Below, in pieces: positions 57,271 through 64,000 of a stretch of 64,000 nucleotides of DNA. This DNA is from Bizionia argentinensis JUB59. GTDB taxonomy: Bacteria; Bacteroidota; Bacteroidia; Flavobacteriales; Flavobacteriaceae. The translations under genes and the position numbers were made by a program. The stretch lies in the NCBI RefSeq assembly GCF_000224335.1, contig NZ_AFXZ01000009.1, forward strand, positions 62,001-126,000, read 5' to 3'. Position 1 is the stretch's first letter, and each line of letters opens with the position of its first letter. The notes below the pieces were generated by a model. That model made no database searches. It had not been told where the DNA came from and was given only the letters and a program-made list of their open reading frames with translations.

Positions 57271-58044
57271 ATGACAGATATACTTAAAATAGCAGACAAA
57301 ACTTTTAGTTCTAGATTATTTACTGGAACTGGAAAGTTTAGTAATTCACAAGTAATGAGAGATGCTATTATAGCATCTAAAAGCGAATTGGTAACTGTAG
57401 CGTTAAAACGGGTTGATATAGCTGATGAATCGGATGATATGTTGCTACACTTAAAAGCAAATCACATCAATTTATTACCCAATACATCGGGCGTTAGAAC
57501 AGCTAAAGAAGCCGTGTTTGCAGCACAATTAGCAAGAGAAGCATTAGAAACAAATTGGATTAAATTAGAGATTCATCCCGATCCTAAATACTTGTTGCCA
57601 GATCCTATAGAAACCTTAAAGGCTGCGGAAGAATTAGTAAAACTAGGCTTTATTGTTATGCCCTATATTCATGCCGATCCTGTATTGTGCAAACGATTAG
57701 AACAAGTAGGAGCACAGTGTGTTATGCCATTAGGCGCGCCAATTGGAAGTAATAAGGGGTTAAAAACCATGGATTTTTTAGAAATAATTATCGAGCAAAG
57801 TAATGTGCCTGTTATTGTTGATGCTGGAATTGGCGCACCATCTCACGCGGCTTATGCTATGGAGTTAGGTGCTGATGCTGTTTTGGTGAATACGGCTATT
57901 GCCGTTTCTCAAAACCCTATTCAAATGGGAATTGCTTTCAAAAAAGCTGTTCAAGCGGGCCGAATGGCCTATAAAGCAAAACTAGCGCCTGCTAAAAAAC
58001 AGGCGGAAGCGAGTAGCCCGTTGACTTCTTTTTTAAATTTATAA
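57271..58044 (+). CDS. thiG: Thiazole synthase
   Basis: 257 residues of a TIM-barrel enzyme that builds the thiazole ring with ThiS thiocarboxylate, deoxyxylulose phosphate and dehydroglycine. Motifs: [18 protein letters not shown] (the lysine forms the imine), [29 protein letters not shown] and [19 protein letters not shown]. Follows thiE at 23 bases and precedes thiH. Confidence 0.96.
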   Translation: MTDILKIADKTFSSRLFTGTGKFSNSQVMRDAIIASKSELVTVALKRVDIADESDDMLLHLKANHINLLPNTSGVRTAKEAVFAAQLAREALETNWIKLEIHPDPKYLLPDPIETLKAAEELVKLGFIVMPYIHADPVLCKRLEQVGAQCVMPLGAPIGSNKGLKTMDFLEIIIEQSNVPVIVDAGIGAPSHAAYAMELGADAVLVNTAIAVSQNPIQMGIAFKKAVQAGRMAYKAKLAPAKKQAEASSPLTSFLNL

Positions 58045-58069
58045 TAATATTAAATGAATAAATAAAACC

Positions 58070-59191
58070 ATGACAACATTCAAAAATACGTTTGAAAAAT
58101 ACGATTGGGACATTTTAGAGAACGAAATTTACAGTATTACAGAAAATGATGTTAGAGACGTTCTATTAAAGGATAAAATTGATCTTCAGGATTTTAAAAA
58201 GCTAATCTCTCCTGCTGCAAAACCTTTTTTAGAAGAAATGGCGCAACGCAGTCATCAGCTTACAAAAAAACGTTTTGGCAACACTATGCAAATGTTTATA
58301 CCCATGTATTTATCCAACGAATGTCAAAACATTTGTACCTATTGTGGTTTTAGCATGATCAATAAAATAAAAAGAAAAACATTATCGGATAAAGAAATTA
58401 TTGATGAGGTTAATCATATTAAAAAACTAGGATACAATCATATTCTTTTAGTTACTGGTGAAGCCAATCAAAAAGTAGGCGTGTCGTATATTAAACACGC
58501 CATAGATTTAATTAGAAACCACTTTTCTAATATATCTATCGAGGTGCAACCAATGGATCAAGATGAATATGAAACCTTAATAGCCGCCGGATTATACGCT
58601 GTTTTAGTGTATCAGGAAACATATCACAAGAATACTTATAAAGTACATCACCCAAAAGGTCGGAAATCTAATTTTGATTACCGTTTAGATACCCCAGATA
58701 GATTAGGAAAAGCTGGTATTCATAAAATTGGTATTGGGGCGTTATTTGGTTTAGAGGATTGGCGTGTGGATAGCTTTTATACGGCTTTACACTTAAAATA
58801 TTTACAGAAAACGTATTGGAAAACAACCTATTCTATTTCGTTTCCAAGGCTAAGGCCTCACGAAGGCGATGTGCAACCAAAAGTTGAAATGACAGATGCG
58901 GATTTGGTTCAATTAATTTGTGCTTATCGCATGCTAGATCAAGATGTAGAATTGTCCATGTCTACTCGTGAAAGTGAAGTGTTTAGAAATAACATCATTA
59001 AATTGGGTATTACCTCTATGAGTGCTGAATCTAAAACGAATCCTGGTGGTTATTCTGTGGAAGCGGATTCTCTGGAGCAGTTTGAAATATCAGATAAGCG
59101 CTCTACCAACGAAATTAAAAATATGATTGAAAGGCAAGGTTATCAAGTAGTTTGGAAAGATTGGGAAAAAAATTATTCTGAAACCATTTAA
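58070..59191 (+). CDS. thiH: 2-iminoacetate synthase (tyrosine lyase)
   Basis: 373 residues of a radical SAM enzyme that cleaves tyrosine to dehydroglycine and p-cresol for the thiazole ring. The cluster cysteines are C85, C89 and C92 in NECQNICTYCGF. The start MTTFKNTFEKYDWD and the C-terminal biotin/thiamin synthesis-associated domain (LVQLICAYRM, LSMSTRESEVFRN) agree with ThiH. Two bases before thiF. Confidence 0.96.
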   Translation: MTTFKNTFEKYDWDILENEIYSITENDVRDVLLKDKIDLQDFKKLISPAAKPFLEEMAQRSHQLTKKRFGNTMQMFIPMYLSNECQNICTYCGFSMINKIKRKTLSDKEIIDEVNHIKKLGYNHILLVTGEANQKVGVSYIKHAIDLIRNHFSNISIEVQPMDQDEYETLIAAGLYAVLVYQETYHKNTYKVHHPKGRKSNFDYRLDTPDRLGKAGIHKIGIGALFGLEDWRVDSFYTALHLKYLQKTYWKTTYSISFPRLRPHEGDVQPKVEMTDADLVQLICAYRMLDQDVELSMSTRESEVFRNNIIKLGITSMSAESKTNPGGYSVEADSLEQFEISDKRSTNEIKNMIERQGYQVVWKDWEKNYSETI

Positions 59192-59193
59192 GT

Positions 59194-60273
59194 ATGTCTT
59201 TATCATCAGAAGAAAAAACACAATATAGCCGACATTTATTGCTATATGAAATAGGTGAGGTAGGTCAATTAAAATTAAAGCAATCCAAGGTTCTGGTTAT
59301 TGGAGCAGGCGGTTTAGGTTGTCCTGTTTTGCAATATTTAACAGCGGCAGGCATTGGTACAATTGGTGTTATTGATCATGATGTCGTTGAGCAATCTAAT
59401 TTACAACGCCAAATACTATTTACAATAGCCGATATCGGTTTGAGTAAAGCTGAATGTGCCGTTAAAAGATTGAGGCTTTTAAATCCATTTATAAACTTCA
59501 CGTCTTATTCTAAAAAACTTTCTATAGACAACGCCATCAAATTATTTGAAAACTATGATATTATTGTAGATGGCACCGATAATTTCCCTACTAGATACTT
59601 AATAAACGATGCGGCGGTTATAACTAATAAACCCATCGTTTTTGGATCTATATTAAAATTTGAGGGACAAGTATCTGTTTTAAACTTTAAAAATGGACCA
59701 ACATACAGATGCTTATTTCCAGTTTCTCCAAAACCAAATGAGGTCCCAAATTGTACAGATATTGGCGTATTGGGGATTTTACCAGGAATAATAGGAAGTT
59801 TACAGGCAAACGAAGTGTTAAAAATTGTTTTGGGTCTTGGTATGGTTTTGTCCGGTAAACTATTAACGTTTAATGCGCTTTCCATGAAGCAGCAAGTTTT
59901 TTCTTTTGAGAAGAATCCATCAATGGTTATAAACGCTTTAGAAGAAAATTATCAAGCTTTTTGTGGCATTCCCAATGCTATCCAAGAAATAAGTTATCAA
60001 GAATATATAGAGCAATCCTCAAATTTTAATGTGCTTGATGTCAGAAATCAAATAGAACGAAATGAATTTCATATTAGTAGTATTCATATTCCATTAGATG
60101 AATTGTCGCAAAGACTTCATGAAATACCAGATAATAAAAGCCTTTTGGTGTTTTGTAAATCTGGATTGCGAAGTAAATTAGCTGTAAATAAACTTTTAAA
60201 TGAAGGATTTAAAAATAAGGTTATGGGTTTAAAAGGAGGATTGAGTAGCGATTTGTATCAGAACAATAAATAG
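59194..60273 (+). CDS. thiF: ThiF/MoeB-family adenylyltransferase with C-terminal rhodanese domain
   Basis: 359 residues. The E1-like domain (GAGGLGCPVLQYLTAAGIG, NLQRQILFTIADIG, IVDGTDNFPTRYLIND) adenylates the ThiS C-terminus. A rhodanese domain (about 265-355) with the cysteine in VFCKSGLRS could pass the sulfur. Fusion of the two is known in the HesA/MoeB/ThiF group. Last gene of the thi operon; assignment to ThiF rests on context, as it could also serve MoaD. Confidence 0.92.
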   Translation: MSLSSEEKTQYSRHLLLYEIGEVGQLKLKQSKVLVIGAGGLGCPVLQYLTAAGIGTIGVIDHDVVEQSNLQRQILFTIADIGLSKAECAVKRLRLLNPFINFTSYSKKLSIDNAIKLFENYDIIVDGTDNFPTRYLINDAAVITNKPIVFGSILKFEGQVSVLNFKNGPTYRCLFPVSPKPNEVPNCTDIGVLGILPGIIGSLQANEVLKIVLGLGMVLSGKLLTFNALSMKQQVFSFEKNPSMVINALEENYQAFCGIPNAIQEISYQEYIEQSSNFNVLDVRNQIERNEFHISSIHIPLDELSQRLHEIPDNKSLLVFCKSGLRSKLAVNKLLNEGFKNKVMGLKGGLSSDLYQNNK

Positions 60274-60699
60274 ATTAGAATGCCATTTTTAATTCTGAAA
60301 CCTTATTAGTTATAAGGTAGATTTAAAAATATAAGTGTCAGTTTTTTATAATGAGAAAAAAAGTAACAATATTATTTTTATTGTCAAGTTCTAAAATAAT
60401 TATTTACCTATAAACCATTTCTTTAGTATTTACTCTATTTTAAATGAGTTTACAGTTTAAAATAGAACTTTGATGTGAATTAATTTTTAAAACTAGCTTT
60501 AAATATCAGTGATAGCAACAAAAGAGGAGGTTTCTTCCTTCAAATTTTAAACCTTTTCATTAGTTTCTTAATCTTTTTAAACTGTTATCAGCTAATTGAT
60601 TAAACGTTAATATTATAATAAGACGCGATACCGCTATGGTATTCCGAGTAATAAATGTTAGTTTTGTGGGAATTTAAATTTAAATTAAATACATTTTTT
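60274..60699. other. Intergenic region between thiF and the FKBP gene
   Basis: 426 bases, AT-rich. A 20-codon frame at 60351 (MRKKVTILFLLSSSKIIIYL) resembles a bare signal peptide and may be a relic. A short ACGCGATA motif at 60623-60630 recurs upstream of the YtxH gene. Nothing else is supported. Confidence 0.55.
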
Positions 60700-61128
60700 A
60701 TGAGTCATGTAAAAGAAAATGATACTGTACAAGTTCATTACACAGGAAAATTAACTAGTGGTCAAGTTTTTGATAGTTCTGAAGATAAAGAGCCTTTAGA
60801 GTTTACACTTGGTCAAGGTATGCTAATTCCTGGTTTTGAAAAAGCAGTTTTAGAAATGAAGGTAAATGATAAAAAAACAGTCGTAATTGAAAAAACAGAA
60901 GCTTACGGAGACGTTCAGCAAGAATTGTTTCACGAGGTTAAAAAAGATCAGTTACCAGAAGACATCAAACCTGAAGTAGGTATGGGTCTTGCTTCTAAAA
61001 ACCCAGATGGATCGGAGCACCAATTTCGTATTTCTGCCGTTAATAATGATCATATTATAGTAGATGGAAATCATCCACTTGCTGGTCAGGATTTAACTTT
61101 CGATTTAGAATTAGTTGCTATAAAATAA
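60700..61128 (+). CDS. SlyD-like FKBP peptidyl-prolyl isomerase
   Basis: 142 residues from MSHVKENDTVQVHYTGK; I reject the ATG at 60655, which only adds 15 unconserved hydrophobic residues. FKBP half (about 1-68, with FDSSEDKEPLEF and LIPGFEKAVLEM), inserted flap domain (HEVKKDQLPEDIKPEVGM ... about 70-130), and closing strand DLTFDLELVAIK. SlyD proteins are cytoplasmic chaperone-isomerases; the histidine-rich metal-binding tail of E. coli SlyD is absent. Confidence 0.93.
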   Translation: MSHVKENDTVQVHYTGKLTSGQVFDSSEDKEPLEFTLGQGMLIPGFEKAVLEMKVNDKKTVVIEKTEAYGDVQQELFHEVKKDQLPEDIKPEVGMGLASKNPDGSEHQFRISAVNNDHIIVDGNHPLAGQDLTFDLELVAIK

Positions 61129-61153
61129 GCAATACTTTAAAATATAAGTTGGT

Positions 61154-61181
61154 AAAAAGCTTGAGTTCGCTCAAGCTTTTT
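61154..61181 (+). terminator. Terminator after the SlyD-like gene
   Basis: Perfect 12-base-pair stem AAAAAGCTTGAG with a TTCG tetraloop and a T run. Confidence 0.93.
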
Positions 61182-61369
61182 GCATTTTAAATGTTAAATT
61201 CTACGTAATTACTATGTTTAATTCAGAAAAACGTTGTATTTTAAAGTAAATCAATGGTTGATTAAAAGCTTATTTATTAAAATAGATTTCTTATTTTTAT
61301 ACAGAACCATGTCACGCGATAATCGTGTGCCGATTTAAAATTAAATTAAAGTAAAAAAACAAAAATATT

Positions 61370-61699
61370 ATGGGAAAAGAAAGTAACGCAATTTTAGGAT
61401 TATTGGCAGGAACTGCTATTGGTGTAACATTAGGAATTTTATTTGCGCCAGATAAAGGTGCAAATACCCGACAAAGAATCGCTGAAGAGACTGCACATGC
61501 TCGAGATACTATGAGTGAAGGTGCTCACAATTTAAAAGATAAAATATCAAGTACTGTTTCTAATAAAAAAGAGAATCTTGATGATCAATTGGAATCTCTT
61601 GTCAGTAACGTTAGCCATAAAACGGAAGATGTTATTACTAGTCTTGAAAAGAAGTTAAGTGAAATGAAATCTAAAAACAAGAAGTTCCAAAAATCGTAA
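61370..61699 (+). CDS. YtxH-domain protein
   Basis: 109 residues. One N-terminal hydrophobic, glycine-rich segment (ILGLLAGTAIGVTLGILFAPDKG, cut here to fit) is the YtxH signature; a long charged amphipathic helix with many serine and lysine residues follows. YtxH-like proteins are induced by stress, and their exact role is open. First gene of a trio with the holin-like and the 66-residue gene, spaced by 4 and 3 bases. Confidence 0.88.
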   Translation: MGKESNAILGLLAGTAIGVTLGILFAPDKGANTRQRIAEETAHARDTMSEGAHNLKDKISSTVSNKKENLDDQLESLVSNVSHKTEDVITSLEKKLSEMKSKNKKFQKS

Positions 61700-61703
61700 A
61701 TGA

Positions 61704-62054
61704 ATGAATATTTTTGAATCTTTAAACAATACGTCTGGTAAGATGGGTGACGCAGGTGAAATCTATGTCAAAAAATCTACAGAGTACGTGAAACTTAAGG
61801 TCTTTCAGCAAATAACCATTTCTGTAAGTATGGTTGCTAAAGCACTTTTAATAGGTGGCCTTTTTGCTATTGGATTACTCTTTGCAGCACTAGCCGCAGC
61901 GTTGGCTATTGGCGAGTGGTTAGGTAATCAAGCCCTAGGCTATCTCGTGGTTGCTGGTGTATTCTTAATTTTAACGCTAATTATTTATCTGGCGCGCTCT
62001 GTAATTGATAATATGATTATTAAACGTTTTTCTTCAAAATTCTTCGATTCATAA
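61704..62054 (+). CDS. Phage-holin-like membrane protein (DUF1469 type)
   Basis: 116 residues with two membrane helices (about 45-68 and 76-98) and an N-terminal amphipathic region. The spacing and the GEWLGNQALGYLVV turn match the phage_holin_3_6/DUF1469 family, which despite its name is a bacterial envelope protein that follows YtxH genes. No phage genes are nearby. Confidence 0.82.
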   Translation: MNIFESLNNTSGKMGDAGEIYVKKSTEYVKLKVFQQITISVSMVAKALLIGGLFAIGLLFAALAAALAIGEWLGNQALGYLVVAGVFLILTLIIYLARSVIDNMIIKRFSSKFFDS

Positions 62055-62057
62055 ATT

Positions 62058-62258
62058 ATGAGACACTACCAATCTTTTAACGACATAGAAACCGATTTAC
62101 AACGTTTGAATTTAGAACGTAAAATTGCTTTGGAAGAAATGAAACTTCTTAAAACTGAATTTAAAGAAAATTTAAGACCGGCTAACTGGGTGAATACATT
62201 ATTGAGTATGGCTGGTAAATATGGACTTTACAGAATAGTGAAACGATTTTTAAAATAA
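62058..62258 (+). CDS. Small charged protein, DUF6327-like
   Basis: 66 residues beginning YQSFNDIETDLQRLNLERKI, a predicted coiled coil, ending with a basic hydrophobic tail KYGLYRIVKRFLK. It fits the small third partner that accompanies YtxH and holin-like genes in Flavobacteriaceae. Function unknown. Confidence 0.75.
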   Translation: MRHYQSFNDIETDLQRLNLERKIALEEMKLLKTEFKENLRPANWVNTLLSMAGKYGLYRIVKRFLK

Positions 62259-62280
62259 TAATCACACAATAGTATAATCA

Positions 62281-62314
62281 AAAATCCATATTTTAAATAT
62301 GGATTTTTTTTTGG
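62281..62314 (+). terminator. Terminator after the YtxH trio
   Basis: A stem of about 12-13 base pairs (AAAATCCATATT/AATATGGATTTT) with a long T run. Confidence 0.88.
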
Positions 62315-62388
62315 AATTGTTTTAATTTTTAGATCGTTTTGCGCTATCATTTTTATGTATTGTGTTACTATGTAACTTAATGATACTA

Positions 62389-62396
62389 TAGTTTTG
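62389..62396 (+). promoter_or_regulatory. -7 element of the SYLF gene
   Basis: TAGTTTTG matches TAnnTTTG and lies 25 bases before the ATG. Confidence 0.5.
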
Positions 62397-62421
62397 GTAG
62401 GAACAATAAAATAAATGCAAT

Positions 62422-62958
62422 ATGAAAACTTTAAAAACAATAGTGGCAGCTTGCCTTCTTTTTATTTCAGTTGGCGCCGTAGCACAAAATGAGAAGGATA
62501 TTAAAATAATGAAGGATGCCGAGAAAGCTAAAACCATGTTAATGGAAAAAGATGCAGGTTTCGAGAAGTTCTTTTCAACGGCTTCAGGTTATGTTATTTT
62601 TCCAAACGTTGGTAAGGGCGGTTTAATAATTGGTGGAGCCAGTGGAAATGGTGTGGTTTATGAATATGGCAAAGCTGTAGGTATGGCCGATTTAAAAGAA
62701 ATTAGTGTTGGACTGAAAGCTGGAGGACAAGCTATAACTGAAGTCATCTTTTTTGAAACTGATGTCGCTTTAGCGGATTTTAAAGAAGGTAATTTCGAGT
62801 TTGCCGCCGAAGCTTCCGCCGTAGCAGTAGATAAAGGCGTTTCCAAAGATGCTAATTATAGCGATGGAGTAGTTGTATTCACAATGCCAAAAGCAGGTTT
62901 AATGGCTGACTTATCTGTAGGTGGACAAAAATTTAGCTACAAAGCATTTAAAAAGTAA
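62422..62958 (+). CDS. SYLF-domain (YSC84-like) lipid-binding protein
   Basis: 178 residues with a signal peptide (ending GAVAQ). The mature part has the SYLF/Ysc84 signature: FFSTASGYVIFPNVGKGGLIIGGA, GVVYEYGKAVGMADLKEISVGLKAGGQ, and the closing GLMADLSVGGQKFSYKAF. The domain binds phosphoinositides in eukaryotes; bacterial proteins are extracytoplasmic and of unknown role. Followed by a hairpin terminator. Confidence 0.93.
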   Translation: MKTLKTIVAACLLFISVGAVAQNEKDIKIMKDAEKAKTMLMEKDAGFEKFFSTASGYVIFPNVGKGGLIIGGASGNGVVYEYGKAVGMADLKEISVGLKAGGQAITEVIFFETDVALADFKEGNFEFAAEASAVAVDKGVSKDANYSDGVVVFTMPKAGLMADLSVGGQKFSYKAFKK

Positions 62959-62978
62959 ACAGATTTTAAAATAATTAC

Positions 62979-63006
62979 AAAGGTTGGCTCAAGGTCAACC
63001 TTTTTT
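62979..63006 (+). terminator. Terminator after the SYLF gene
   Basis: Arms AAAGGTTG and CAACCTTT around a nine-base loop, then a T run. A reading frame in front of the YihY gene that crosses this hairpin is therefore not used. Confidence 0.8.
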
Positions 63007-63046
63007 ATATACTAACCATTATTATCATCCATTTAATATTAATATA

Positions 63047-63961
63047 ATGACTCCAGTTGAAACCGAATCCTTTAAATTAAAACACCTGCCATCTTTAATT
63101 GTAGAAACTTATAAAGCATGGGATGCTAACGATCCGTTTCGTTTAAGTGCTGTTGTAGCTTATTATGCCGTTTTATCATTACCAGGGCTTTTGGTGATTA
63201 TTATAAATTTAGTCGGTTATTTTTGGGGTGTAGAAATTGTACAAGGACAGTTAACTAACGAAATCTCTAGTGCTTTAGGTAGCGATGCTGCCGATTCTAT
63301 ACAGAGTATGATGATTGAAACACAAAATTCTGAAAAAAGTACGATGGCAACCATATTAGGTATTGGAACCTTGATATTTGGTGCAACAGGAGTTTTCTAT
63401 CACTTGCAATTGTCTCTTAATCAAATATGGAAAATAAGTCCAGAAAACGGTATGAGCTTTGGAAAAATGCTTTTGGATCGAGCCCGTAGTTTTGCATTTA
63501 TTTTAGCCATGGGATTTTTAATGCTTGTAAGTTTTCTGGTGACTGCTATAATTTCTGTTTTAAAGGATTATATTCAAAGTTTATTGCCCGATATGGTGGT
63601 TTATATCGCTTTTATATTCGACTTCCTGGTGTCTATAGGAATTGTGACATTGCTTTTTGCTCTTATATTTAAATTTTTACCAGACGCCAAAATTAGATGG
63701 AAAACAGTTTGGATAGGAGCTTTTATTACAGCACTTTTATTTGTACTTGGTAAGTTTCTATTGGGGCTTTATTTTGGACAAGCTAATCCAGGGTCCACCT
63801 ATGGTGCGGCTGGAACCATTGTCCTTATTTTACTTTGGGTATCGTACTCCTGTTTGATTTTATTTTTTGGAGCACAATTTACATGGGTTTATGCCGAGCG
63901 TTATGGGTTAGGAATAAAATCGAGTTATAATACGGAATCGTCTTTAGATTCCAAGGAATAA
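63047..63961 (+). CDS. YihY/BrkB-family membrane protein
   Basis: 304 residues from the ATG at 63047; a longer frame from 62984 passes through the terminator hairpin and adds no conserved part. Six or so membrane helices, with PFRLSAVVAYYAVLSLPGLL, GIGTLIFGATGVFYHLQLSLNQIW and TIVLILLWVSYSCLILFFGAQFT (each cut short here) matching the YihY/virulence factor BrkB family. Often called ribonuclease BN, but that activity belongs to another protein. Transport role unknown. It ends 39 bases before the window edge. Confidence 0.92.
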   Translation: MTPVETESFKLKHLPSLIVETYKAWDANDPFRLSAVVAYYAVLSLPGLLVIIINLVGYFWGVEIVQGQLTNEISSALGSDAADSIQSMMIETQNSEKSTMATILGIGTLIFGATGVFYHLQLSLNQIWKISPENGMSFGKMLLDRARSFAFILAMGFLMLVSFLVTAIISVLKDYIQSLLPDMVVYIAFIFDFLVSIGIVTLLFALIFKFLPDAKIRWKTVWIGAFITALLFVLGKFLLGLYFGQANPGSTYGAAGTIVLILLWVSYSCLILFFGAQFTWVYAERYGLGIKSSYNTESSLDSKE

Positions 63962-64000
63962 TTAGAGTTTACATCTAAATTTTAACCTAAAAAATATCCC

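Noticed and set aside
60351-60413. 20-residue frame resembling a signal peptide
   Set aside because: Too short for a protein, no partner downstream; at most a relic, so not called as a gene.
60655-60699. Longer start of the SlyD-like protein
   Set aside because: The added 15 residues are absent from FKBP/SlyD proteins.
61704-62054. Prophage holin
   Set aside because: The family name suggests phage, but no phage genes are near and the trio with YtxH is a normal chromosomal stress locus.
62984-63046. Longer N-terminus for the YihY protein
   Set aside because: It runs through the terminator hairpin of the upstream gene and has no conserved residues; the start at 63047 is better.

Overview
The window comes from an AT-rich chromosome of a Bacteroidota bacterium, most likely a marine member of the Flavobacteriaceae. 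Support: a GldI-type peptidyl-prolyl isomerase lipoprotein, a remnant of a large secreted adhesin-like protein, many family-specific small proteins (DUF6503, DUF3810, DUF5683, DUF6122, DUF4374 types), TonB receptors with a carboxypeptidase-like N-terminal domain, short signal peptides ending in a lipobox, and promoters with the Bacteroidota -7 element TAnnTTTG. The genus cannot be fixed from sequence alone. I saw no prophage, insertion sequence, CRISPR array or biosynthetic cluster.

Layout. 1-8 kb: end of a FecA-like TonB receptor, guaB, a membrane M48 protease, a GIY-YIG protein, a TrmH methyltransferase, a decayed secreted-protein gene and a DUF6503 lipoprotein. 8-20.5 kb: a pair of amidohydrolase proteins (three domains, only one with an intact HxH metal site), a DUF3810 protein, pepD, two PPIase lipoproteins including GldI, nrnA, ndk, DUF721, a lipoprotein and recF. 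20.5-33 kb: TPR protein, ribH, two related one-helix small proteins, mutL, two tandem rhomboids, an EEP hydrolase, then on the minus strand a run parA-parB-DUF5683-dapB-lepB-small membrane protein-WbqC-DUF6122.

33.4-41 kb is a compact nitrogen-oxide module: nirK (copper nitrite reductase fused to cytochrome c), a NirV-like formylglycine-generating-enzyme-fold protein, a SCO copper chaperone with an extra metal-binding domain, an outer-membrane channel, and facing them a hemerythrin, a polytopic membrane protein with an HAHSH motif, the di-iron repair protein Ric and an Rrf2 regulator with three cysteines (NsrR-like). nirK has an FNR/CRP-type palindrome placed like a class II activator site, and nirK and ric share an 18/20-base motif near their starts that could be the Rrf2 operator.

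41-46.7 kb: both methylmalonyl-CoA mutase subunits, an FtsB-like protein, uridine kinase and a PQQ-type sugar dehydrogenase. A tRNA-Pro(TGG) follows at 46.86 kb, and directly behind it lies a three-copy tandem array of a 154-base unit rich in hairpins, with a compensatory base change between copies. This is the least explained part of the window. 47.5-52.4 kb holds an AraC regulator, a TonB receptor and a DUF4374 lipoprotein, probably an iron-chelate uptake locus.

52.7-60.3 kb is a complete thiamine operon (thiS-thiC-thiE-like-thiD-thiE-thiG-thiH-thiF) behind a TPP riboswitch. 60.7-64 kb carries a SlyD/FKBP protein, a YtxH/holin-like/small-protein envelope-stress trio, a SYLF-domain protein and a YihY-family membrane protein. 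Well-formed stem-loop terminators separate most convergent genes.
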